Source of the DNA: Riptortus pedestris | Lineage: Eukaryota; Arthropoda; Insecta; Hemiptera; Alydidae | Direction of reading: 5' to 3' | Assembly: GCA_019009955.1 (NCBI GenBank) | Contig: CM032230.1 | Span: 106,266,501-106,330,500, forward strand | Length of the DNA: 64,000 bases | Shown here: piece after piece, positions 12,112-23,713 of the stretch | Layout: each line of letters starts with the position of its first letter | Position numbering within the stretch: position 1 is the first letter of the stretch | Made by a program: the position numbers and the translations under genes | The notes under the pieces: model-generated | The model's database searches: none | Told to the model about the DNA's origin: nothing | Seen by the model: only the letters and a program-made list of their open reading frames with translations

Positions 12112-12890
12112 ATTTTGTTATTTAAAGCTTAACTTTGCAATAAAATTAAATTCCAAGTGCTGTTTGGATGCAATTCTCGTTACAGGAAAAACTGAGAATA
12201 GCACGTGAGATGACGTCTCATTTTGCCACGAAGGACGTGGAAAATGTGCTTAGCTTATCCTGGAGGTGGGAAAAGTGATTATTGTACGTAGTGTCTGCAC
12301 GCTTTTTCACAGTTGAATTCTTGAGTTAGTATTATACTAATTCGTAAACCTCTGCATGTCTTTGTGACCTTCTTTCTTTGATGTTCCCATGATAGTCAGG
12401 GTTTCTTGATCGCCTGAAAATCACCACGCAAAAATATGCCTGTGGATAAAAAAACAATTATACTAATGAACGTTTGCTTAATTAGAGGTTATAATAATAT
12501 TACTAAAAATAATTAATTAAAGTTGTTTTTTTACCTAGAGTACTTAAGACTCTCACTAAGATAGGCATCGTTATTTAATCATTTGAAGTAAAAACTTGAA
12601 TACATATAATCTATGTATAGAACGTATGAAATTAACATTGTTCACTTGATATAAATTTTAAATAAATTGTAGTAATTTGAAAACGCGGAAAAAGAACACG
12701 GGGAAAAGAGGGAGGACGATATTTATTAATAAAATGATATCATGAATCTTATGATCCTGGATTATAAATTCGGGATTATTTGATTTTTTTTTTTAATTCG
12801 AAAATTGTTGCATTATCATTTATGGTCGTACTTATCACCGATAATTGTTAATGTAGTTCACAATTTCTATAAGGTAAATATACCATACAA
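12112..12890. other. Stretch without a recognisable gene
   Basis: AT-rich interior of the inverted-repeat element. No open frame of note, tRNA-like fold or known repeat end is seen. Confidence 0.45.
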
Positions 12891-13007
12891 ATAGAGTAAA
12901 ATTTCGATCTGACTCTTAATAAATGAGATATTTCTAATTTTCGATTATACTCCATAGTCTTCCTAGTCCGTCCTCAGCCATTACCGAATATAATCTTTAT
13001 TTACATG

Positions 13008-13103
<96 letters not shown>

Positions 13104-13375
13104 ACGTATAAGATAGTCGGGGTTCGTCTGAAAAAGTACTCAATCAACGAGAAGGTGAATGTTTTTTTTTTTAAGTTCACATTTTCAGGCACCTTTGCTA
13201 TTCTTCAATACTAAAGAATAGTGCCATAATGACGAAAAGATTTATAACACATTATGTTATATTATAGTGTTTATAGCCTATTAATTACTTATCTAATAAC
13301 AATTAGATAACGGGGAGCAAGAATACATTTAGAAATTGTGATGAGTAACAAATATTCAACAATCACTCACACGCA

Positions 13376-13394
13376 CACACACATAAATATACAT

Positions 13395-13485
<91 letters not shown>
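13376..13485. repeat. Compound (CA)n(TA)n microsatellite
   Basis: Long dinucleotide run with CA at the left and almost pure TA from about 13408 to 13485. It marks the microsatellite slot of a reverse HINE copy. Confidence 0.85.
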
Positions 13486-13487
<2 letters not shown>

Positions 13488-13924
13488 CTAGTGAGGAGAG
13501 ACATTTGAAGAATCCTTTTAGAAAATCACCTTAATTACTGACTTTCCTCTAGGGAAATCTGCTAATCGCAAAGGGCATATTTTCACGGCAAAATAGAAGT
13601 TACTTATTCCTAGAACCTAAAATAAACTCTTGATTTGGGTCACGTAAGTCCTTTGGATGCTAATATGAGATAAAAGAACTCTCACATCCTTGGGCAAATA
13701 GTTATAGATCATGGGCTGCTTTTGTGCAGGAAGATGGAAGTAATGCCCCATAGTATGGGTACAGAGGTTGAGACGAATAATGGTTTCAATTAAATAAATA
13801 CCCAATTTCTCAACAAAAACAAAATATCCTTATCTTCAGTTCCATAAGAAAATCACGTTAGAAATTTTCATTTCCAAACCATTCGACAAAAACACTAAAT
13901 ATTTGGTTTAAAGAAAGGTAGTAC

Positions 13925-14649
13925 AAATGTCAGTGAGGGACTGGGTTTTTATTTGGAAGGAGCCTAGATGTCTAACCGACAGCTTCGGGTCACTTAAATA
14001 TTTACGGACTGTTCCCTTAAAAGGGCAAGGTTAATGCCAGGTACTCAGTAAGCTCAATCAAATCGATCCAATACAGAACCATCCTATAACCCACATCACT
14101 CTCTTGGCCAATATGGCAGGTCCACTGGTACAGCAAGGTCCTCGTCCTAGGACTGTTGGTTAGAATCCATGGATTAACTGAATAGTAAATTATTGGCGAT
14201 GTCTGTCTCTCTATATGTGTGTAACAATAACATAAGCGTCTGTGACTATCTTGGACAGTTAATAAAGACCATAGATCCCCTATTATGGCATGTTTAACGT
14301 TATATTGGGGAGAAAGCTAAAGTTCTTGGATCCCCTTTTAACGGCAAGTTTAATGTTATTTTGGAGAATGTGTTGAAGCCATGTGTTACCTCAATTTACG
14401 TGTTTAAACGAATATATGAATAACTTTAACTTAAGACGGTGTACATATCACTTAGGTTTTTGCCAATCTGCCCGAGAAATGAGAACTAAAAGATTCCTCG
14501 TAATTGCTGTCATACCGCGGGAGGTTTAAGAGGGAGTACTATATAACTGCACCAGGTAAAGGTGTTGCCTCAGTTATTCTCGCCGCACACTCCCTGCTGG
14601 CAACCATTTTGGTACATTGTTCTTATCCAGTATCCTGACTTGTCCAGCC
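13925..14649 (+). repeat. Upstream segment of copy A, duplicated upstream of copy B
   Basis: The stretch from ACTGGGTTTTTATTTGG to GGATTAACTGAAT (13941-14181) recurs almost unchanged at 34337-34579, and the promoter part 14515-14649 recurs at 37297-37438. The gene duplication therefore included about 0.7 kb of 5' flank. Two minisatellite-like units (14258-14400) here correspond to the expanded array in copy B. Confidence 0.75.
14540..14575 (+). promoter_or_regulatory. Core promoter of copy A: TATA box and TCAGT initiator
   Basis: TATATAA at 14540-14546 is followed by the arthropod initiator TCAGTT at 14570-14575. The first T of the box is 32 bases from the initiator A, the expected spacing. 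That A (14572) would give a 5' leader of 78 bases before ATG 14650. The same arrangement occurs upstream of copy B. Confidence 0.65.
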
Positions 14650-14734
14650 ATGCCGGCAGTTAATGATGATAGGGCTGTAGACAATTTCAAGGAATATCTC
14701 AAAATTCAATCGGTTCATCCGACTCCCGACTACG
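14650..14734 (+). CDS. ACY1: ACY1-like copy A, exon 1
   Basis: Start exon coding MPAVNDDRAV through HPTPDY, matching the family N-terminus (FRQYLRIRTVQPKPDYG in human). The donor is GTAATA at 14735 and the exon ends in phase 1. It differs from copy B at three bases. Confidence 0.88.
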
Positions 14735-17700
14735 GTAATACTTACTGTTTTATGTCATACCTTACGATTTCTTTCCTAGAAGAATCGTTTTCAGCGAAAT
14801 ATGTAAGAGAGACAATGTAATGCACATCAATTATAAAAGTGCATAATATGACTGAGGAAATATTAGGTGTTTACCATGAAAACAGCAGGTTCCGTTAAGA
14901 TTCAATATTTAATTACTATGATAAGAGAAAATCACAAAGTTTCACGAAATTAACAAATAAATAAATATTTATAATGAAGGTTGTCCCAAATATTTATGGA
15001 GTTTCCTTTGAACCAATTACGACTTGCATTGTAGATACGTAAATATTCTAGTAAATAATAAATTATTGAAATCAATCAGAGAAAGGCAGTTCATTGAGAT
15101 TAACAGTAAATCAAATATTAATTTCTTGATAGTTGCTAGATTTTTAATATAGGTTTAGAACATATACAAAACCTTTTCCAGAAGTCAAGAATTATAATAA
15201 ATTTAAATTTGTACACATATCTCCATGTCGAACTAACGTAGAAATAGTATGTTATCCTTTATTTTTGATGTCTTCTATTTTTTTTTTATTTATGTCTATA
15301 CTACTTGAGTATCAATGAAGAATGTGTCAAGCTATTGTGTCTTAGCATATTACCTCAACGGCTGATTAATCCTCAAGGGAAATTAGCTATTAAGGTTGTA
15401 CTCATAATGAGGTTTTTGAAAATATTTTGAAACGTCCATCGATTCTACCAAGGAGATGAAGAAAATGAGGTTGTAGATGGGTTGAAATTGAAATGGTTTC
15501 CCAAGGGAGTATAAACTTCATACAACACCTATGCACGATTATCTCGTCTTATTCAAGAAACATCACAAATGTCCAGAAATGTGTACAGTAAATGAAAAAT
15601 CTATCATTTATTATACCCGTGGTGAAAAAATGGCTATTAGACAAATTTTTGTTTAGAACAGATATTATTCGTAAATGAATTGAAATAATAATGGCTTCTC
15701 ATCGAAATAAAAAGATTGGACTAGCATAGGCACTAAATAATACCTGTATTGTACTCAAATTACAGCCATAGGCATACTGAAAAACGCTAAATCCTCAGAA
15801 TGCAATTATATATTCTGATAAATTATAAATTAAACTGGATTATAAAACAGTAAATATTTAAGATTATTCTGTTCAAGAACCAAACTTAATTTTTTTGAAT
15901 TCTTTAAACAGATAATTTTCAAATAAAAGGAGGGAAAATAACAGATTTTCTTAATACATTGGTTTTCACTACTTTGGCAAGTATAATATATTTTTCTAAA
16001 AGTGGGATGGATCTCGGGACAGTAAAAATATTGCACTCCCTGCGGGAAATAATATAAAAAGCTATTGGGGCTATCATAATAATATAAAAAGCTATTTGGG
16101 TTGTGCTCCGTGTTGTACTTAATTTGACTAGTGCTTAGGAAAAACTCGTTCGTCGAATGGAGTTCCCTGGCACCCAAAGGGAATGGAGTAGGTTCAGGGA
16201 AGTCATAAGGTTTTGCGAACGAAATCCCAGCAATGAACAGTTGCCTGAGAAGAAAGGTTTTTCCTGTTGAGAGCTGTCAACCTCATTCTAGTGCATCCAA
16301 TCCCTGGTTAGGAACCTAGGATCAACCCGATATCGCCATTGAAGTCAGATCGAAACCCTACTTCTTGCCCTAGATTCCTGCAAATGAGGAGAGTTGATAT
16401 GCAACAGCCGTCGCTATAAAGTTCGAACAGATATCATCATCATCATCTAAAAGCTACGCCTTGTAGTTGCAACCATTGTGTTGCATCGGAAGTTGCTCTT
16501 TTCATATTACTATACTCACTGAAATCCATAAGATGCTTGATTTCTTCAAAATAGGATTTTAAGTCCTTCCTCTCCCCAAGGACCATTCCTTCTAATATAT
16601 TCGTGAAGTCGTTGTGCCTTATGATATGCCCAAGACATTTCACTCTCCTTTTTTCCATGGACCCCGCCGCTGGACAAATTTGTCGACGCCTACCGTCCTC
16701 AACGTGTTAATGTAAAATTAAATATCCCACTTGTTAAAGGATAAAATTTGACAGGGGGAGGGGTGATCGAGGAGCGAGCTTCCAAAATTCAAAATATCTT
16801 CGTTATTACACGTCGGATCAAAAAAATGTATAAAAACCAATATTATTGAATATTATATTGCCCATGACCGCGTCATATACATTTTCTTTCTACCTTGAAT
16901 ACTAACAAAGACATTTTCTATTCTTAGTTTTCAGGCATTAGTTATAATATTTCCGTTATTATGAGTCGTATCGAAAAGTAATATAGAACCACTGAACCAC
17001 TTTTGTTAAACTATTGACGCACTACAATTGACTTTTTATAGATTTTTTGTTTTTAAGCGAGTTATTCGTACTTCGTACTCATCGGGTTTTACTAGTTCTT
17101 AGAAATATATGTTGAGATGGAAATTTGAAGACATTGTTCCCAGGGGGAAAATATGTTAAAACTTATTTATACTTCGTGCTGATTCGACTAATTGGGACGG
17201 GGTTACATGGAGGCTCTACTCTTTCCTGCGCTTTTATTTTTATCTTTAATGATGTCACTATGCAGATTCTTGTTGCCTGCATGAGAATCGAACCCAGGAC
17301 TCAAGGCTTTCCTTTTGTATTAATATTTATGCAAATGGCTAACGTGGGTCACATAATTAACATTATAGTATTCTATATGAAAAAATATATAACAAGATAA
17401 TTCGTATGAAGATCGGTTACATAACATTTTTCGATCCGAGTCAAAATAATGAAGATATTTTTAATTTTTTGATTCTCCTCTGTAACCTCCCCTCATCCTG
17501 GTCCGATCTTATACAATAAACATACGTGATCTATTGTTTTCTAGGGGGTTTAGGAGGTAGATTCGAAAATTATTTTTTGTTTTTGTGAGTTGGATCGTAA
17601 AATGTTATATGACGAATCTTGTTAAAACTATTAATGGTCTGCAGTTATTGTTTTTGCATTTTTTCGTAACTCAAATATAAGAGAGTTATTCGTACTTTCT

Positions 17701-17860
17701 ACCTTATGTAACTCCCTCCTCCCCCTACTACTCATCGGTTTTTTAGCAGATTTCTCTTAAGGGAAATCAACTATTGAGGTCGTACTCATGACGCGATTTT
17801 GAAAAATTTCTTTAAATGTCCATCATCCTACCCAGGAGATGACGAAAATGAGGTCCTTTC

Positions 17861-17935
<75 letters not shown>

Positions 17936-20900
17936 TGTGCTTATATTTGTCTGTTAATGTTCTAGCAGTCGCAATTTTTGTTTGATCGTTACTAAACTCG
18001 ATATTTAACCGTTTTCTGTAAAAAGACAGATCAAGTTCGTTAATGGCTGAAATCGGACTAGAGGGAGTAGAGGGTTTAGAGGGGGGATTTTCGAAAATTC
18101 AACATATCTCCGTTATTATGCTTCGGATTGAAAGATTTTAATGAATCAATCTTATTGCAAATTACAATTACTATAAATATTGATACATACATGCATTCTC
18201 TATCTTGAATATTAACCGAGATATTTGCATTTTTATTAAGTGTGTGGGACATATGGTCAGGTATTGTTCGGATTAGTTCGGCCGTTTCTGTAGTTGTTCG
18301 GCTCTGGTTGAAGCTTCTTCTAACCTTACCTGTGGTTTCACCTTTTACTTTGTGATATTTATGCAAATACGTTCTGTTCATCCGCCCCCCCCCCTTCTTT
18401 AGTTCTTGAACTACTAAAATTTGAGTTATTAAAATATAAATTATTCTTACAATTCAGAACCCGTTTCCGTTGGGAATTTATTATAATTAACTGAAAGATT
18501 TCACATTACCGTTTGTATTTATTCAAGGTGGTGTTGTGTTACCATTATGCATATTTCTCTATTGTAAAACATCACATGAGAAATCTGCTTAGCTTACGCA
18601 GCCCCTGCGTGACGGACTTTTTTTTCTTTAGAAGTAGAAAATATGTGGTGAGATGATATCATAAGTGCGTTATACTAGCACATATCTGCTACGTTTATAC
18701 AGCGCCTGCATGAAAGACGTAATCTACGTTTCTAGGGATGCTTTTTAGGAAAAGCATTACGCATTTTTTTCACAGTTAAAAATACATTGTAAGGAAACAT
18801 AACATGTGTTTCTTAGTCGTGTAGTTATTATGACACATTATTAGTTCAAGGTCACCGTATCAGATTTGCACTAAAATATACTCTGCAATTATTTTGGTTT
18901 CACGGCTAGTCTAAACATTTTCATTGGACGATTTGTTTACGATTTATTAGCAATACCGGCCACTGTCGCCACTGGGCGCGAATCTATTCAAACCGTTATA
19001 TAATTACTTTTATTATTCATTTACTTGATTGATGAGTTTATTAGTAATGAAAATAGCGTCATGAGTACGACCTCAATAGCAGATATCCCTTAAGGGAAAT
19101 CTGCTAATTATATTTGCTAGTTCGTAGTCCATGATCATTATGAACACGCTACTATGAGGCGTATTTTTGTTTTAGATGGCTGTGTTTCCTTTCTCAAGAA
19201 GCTGGGAACTGAAATTGGCCTTAAATCAAAAGTAGTACGTTTGAGTGAAACTCGCCCTGTTTTAATCCTGACATGGGAAGGAGAATCACCCCATCTGCCA
19301 TCTATACTTTTGAATTCTCATATGGATGTTGTACCTGTTATTAAGGTAGCTCATAAGAAATTTACCTTCATTACAAACATAATAATGAATATAAATTCAT
19401 TTACTCGTCAAGGGCGTAACACAATGAATCATGTTAATGTAAGGAATGTTTTGCAATCATTTCAATCAATCTTACATTTAATTCTATAATTTTATTTATT
19501 TATTATGGAAGGTATACATTGTGTTTAACCGAATTTCAAAATCTAAATGTTTGTTCAAAATGCCGAAACGGTCAATATTTAAAATCACCTCTTCTCCTTT
19601 ACTACTAGGTTTCATTGGAAGCTATCTATTTCATATTATTATTACAACCGAAATCATTAAAGACGATCAACATACATGAAATAACTAACAAAATTAAATT
19701 ATTTATTAACGTCCACTTTTTGCAACTAAGGCTAATTAGGACGGGTTATCTACAGGTTACCACCCTTTCCTAGCAAGGGTGGATCTAAAGATTTTATTTA
19801 ATGAATACCGTCAAGTAAAATTTTTAGACGGCTCAACACAATGAAATCAACTAACAAAATAACCATTTGTGACATTAGAGTCACAAGTGAAAACAATATA
19901 GACGTCTCAACACACATGAAATTAACTAACAGAATCAACAATTGTGTCATAAGTAAAATCGATATAGACAATTCAAATACATGAAATTAACTAATAAAAT
20001 AAGCAATTGTGACATTAGTGTCACAAGTAAAATCTATATAGACGTCTTAACATACATGAAATTAACTAAAGAAATAAGCATTTGTGTCTTTAGTAACACC
20101 AGTGAAATCAAAATAGACAGCTCAACATAAATGAAAATAACTTACAAAATAAGCATTTGTGGCACAAGTGAAATACACGATTTTATAGAAAATTATAATG
20201 ATCAGAATTATTCGTCTTTTTTCTTCTCGACGCAGCTAAATATACTGTACTAGACTAGTAAATGTACTGTTAAAAGTTCGATGCCCGGGGAGGCACTCTA
20301 AATTTTCATAAAATTTGTTATCGGACTGTACTCTGGGAGTTCCACCCTCATCACGGAGCTCACTCAATCTCCTTCAACAGACTATTGTTGAGCAACTTGA
20401 ATAAACAAGTAGCGTACTTTGAATGTCTTTAACATGGCATAAGCGGCTGATAATCCTTCTCAGAAAAAGGGCCAAGAGTGCTTAGCTCATTATGGATACT
20501 TCATCCAAAATGTTATTTTAAAATTATGATTTAGATTGAAATGAAGGTATTGGCATGTTAAGTATAAATATATTGCCAACAAGTTGAACATTTGTAGAAA
20601 CATCGCAGAGTTAGCTGCTGGTGCTTGGTACAGTTAGCACCTGGTGACGATACAAGAAAATGGGTTTAAAATAATAATAATAGTTATATATGTGTATATA
20701 TATAATATTTATCTGAATATCTCCGTATTGTTTTTGTTTAATCTCGTTGATGTGGTTATTTCCTAAGTCTGATCTGAACATTTCGTTGTAAATCAAATAT
20801 TAACAGAGATTTAAGAGACTAACACTTATTTATTAGTGTATAATAACACTTAATGTCTTCTAAATAATATTTATTTTAAACAATTGACTGATACAATGGG

Positions 20901-21077
20901 AGAAGCTAAATACGGCAGGTGTGTGGCAACATCAGTATACCCATTCCAACGTCACGTAACTTTTAGCAGATTTCCCTTAAGGGAAATCAACTATTGAGGT
21001 CGTACTCATGACGCGATTTGCGAAACATTTCTTCAAATGTCCATCAATTCTACCCATGACGAAAATGAGGTCCGTTC

Positions 21078-21125
<48 letters not shown>

Positions 21126-23679
21126 CTGTTAACGCTCTAGTTGTCGCAATTTTTGTTTGATCGTTACCAAACTCTACGTTTTATTCAATAAGACAGACCA
21201 AGTTCGTTAATGGCTGAAATCGGACAAGTGGGAGGGGAGGATTTTGGAAAATTCGAAATATCTCCGTTACCATACGACCGATCAAAAAATTGTATACTAC
21301 CAATCTTATTGAAAATTAAATTTACTATAAATATTCTTATATACATTTATTCTCTATCTTGAATATTAATCAAGATATTTGCATTTTTATTAAATGTGGG
21401 CCGATAACGCACGAGTGAGTTTCCTTCCAAAAGCCAGTTCGGCCGTTTCCGTAACTGCTCGGCTCTGGTATGGAGATTTCTCAATTGTATAACTTCACGT
21501 GGGAAATCTGCTTAGTTTACGCAGCCCCTGCGTGACGGACTTCGTTTTAATTCCGGTGCCACAGCGAGGAAGGAGTTTGAAAATCAGTGTCAGGACAGAG
21601 AATTATGAAGTCAAGTGATGAACATTTAATACATTAAGAGAAATTTTATTTAAAACATTCAATATATGACGGAGTAAAGGCTCCTACTAAAAATAATGGT
21701 CGTTGATTATGATTATTGGGCAACATAAAAGTGATTCAGTTATTAAAGATGGTGGCAAGGTAAGATAGTCGTCAGGTAAGTTATCAATTTAGTCGCATAG
21801 GCTTAAGTTAGTCAAATTAACTTTTGGCTTCTAATATAATCTCGTCCTGAGGTATAATTAAGTTTTGTTATTATAATTTTGTAAATAATGATAACTGAAG
21901 TTTTGCAGGCGGAATTTAAACCAAAAATGAATGTAAGCCTTCTGAAATTCCAACGTTAAAAGTTCCATGCTGATATATTTGTTTGTATTACTAAATGATT
22001 AACCAACTAGGAATATAGTGGGGCTAAATTTCTTTTCCAATCAAGTTCTCTTTTCAAATCAAGTTATTTCCAGTCAAACCTTCTTATGGTAAACCCAACC
22101 ACATCATTAACCATAGAGATAACCCATTGCCTATGTTTCCGATCAGTATAACAAGATCCCCTCTCTAGCGGTGTTAATTTTTTTTCTTTGTTCTTGAATA
22201 TAGTATTAAAAGTCGCAGCAAATGAAACTACCATAGTACGAGGCTATGGCAGTACAAACCTCTCTAAAAGTTCTTTCTTGGGAGCTGAAACATTGTTTCT
22301 TTAATATCACCCCCTTTGATAACTCGGGGATCCGTTTACTTTTTTGCCTTGAATGGTATACGTTTATTCGTCACTAAGGAGGTATGGGCTCGTTTAAGTA
22401 ATGCAATTTAATAAATGAGAATAATAATTATTCACTGAATTATATTATCTGATATCAGGAAGAATGGACATACGACCCATTCAGCGCTTACGTAGACAAA
22501 AAAGGCGATATTTATGCTCGAGGAGCCCAAGATATGAAGTGCGTGACCATCGCAGAGTTAGAAGCAATAAGAAGGCTGAGAGCTTCAGGAGTCAGATTAA
22601 AAAGGACAGTGCATATGACAATTGTACCAGGTAAACTTTATTAAACATATATTCAACAATATCGGAACAGAAAGTTTCAATTATGAAACGTTGCATCCTC
22701 GAGCATGGGTCAACCCAAAAAGATTTCCTTGATATCTGTATAATGAAACTACCCAACCAGCTCACGTTATTGTTTGCTTTATAAATACTATCGAGTGTAA
22801 AGGCTTTAAGTGCATTTAATACATAAATCTCTCCTCGAGATATTATTAATTTTAGTGAGAAAATGCAACTAGTAAATTCTGCTGTTAATAACATTTTCGC
22901 TGTTGTAAAGTCATTCTACGGCATGAAATTCAAAACTTTTCACCCACTTCGGGTAATTGCCTCTAAGAAAATGACACATTAATATTTCGTGATATTTCAT
23001 AAATTAGTCATTTTATTTCGACTGGAAACTGTATTTACTAGGACCTGTAAAAAAACGGGAGGTCGTAAAAAACAAAGCTTGGACACATGTAAAAACATGC
23101 TTTTAATTCAAATTTAATCTACAACATAAACTGGATAAAAAGCATTATTACGTTATAAGAATAAATTTGAGAGAACTATTTCAAACTGAGCTAACAACTG
23201 AAGTTCTAATTTATAGAAAGAACAACTTCTTGTGAGAGAGGATAAAAAAAAATGCGGTTTTCTTCCTAAGAGTTTATTCCATGTAGGTCACAATCAATAA
23301 ATTCATCTCGTCATCACCACTCAACTATATTTTCCAACATTGCTTAAGTATCTTACTTTCTTAGAATACATATATGCTCTTTACTATACAAGATGAATAC
23401 ATATTAGGCATTAAGCTTTTAATGTAGGTATCATATGGTTTTAAAAAGTCTTTCCTTCATGAATGAAGTACTTTGATTTTTATGTGACAGCTAGAGGAAT
23501 TTGGTTTGATTCCAAAAACAAATCATTAATTAACTCTTAAATATTGAACAATTAAAAATTACAGCATAGACTTCTTTATCCTTAGAACAATAAATGCCTC
23601 ACTTGAGTGTATCCCATTGCCAAATTAATTTATAATTGGGCAGGCAGTACACACACTCACACACACGCACACGCACACG

Positions 23680-23713
<34 letters not shown>

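Larger units (their letters stand above)
11579..13327. mobile_element. Element with about 230 bp long inverted terminal repeats
   Basis: The left arm 11579-11800 (CTCTTGCTCCTCGTTATC ... CAGACGATGCCCAAC ... ACGTCTTTATA) returns inverted at 13098-13327 (TAAAGACGTATAAG ... GATAACGGGGAGCAAG). Both arms end internally in (TA)n. A TA flanks both ends, as for TA-target transposons. The centre holds a SINE and HINE interior sequence and encodes no transposase. A foldback or MITE-like element is the best reading. Confidence 0.6.
10890..13566 (-). mobile_element. Old reverse HINE-like element broken by a long inverted-repeat element
   Basis: Reverse 3' side near 10893-10910 (CTAAGCAGACTTCCCACG), two interior blocks to 11579, then a 1.75 kb insertion, and continuation at about 13326 through a (CA)n(TA)n tract to a degenerate 5' end (AGGGAAATCTGCTAA) at 13551-13566. 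Confidence 0.55.

Noticed and set aside
14617..14649. Longer N-terminus for the aminoacylase-like proteins starting upstream of ATG 14650 (and 37439)
   Set aside because: The upstream in-frame start would be TTG in copy A and GTG in copy B, which are not normal nuclear starts, and ATG 14650 matches the family N-terminus.
20690..20705. TATA box upstream of an intronic gene in intron 2 of copy A
   Set aside because: It is part of a (TA)n-like stretch without an initiator or a downstream exon.
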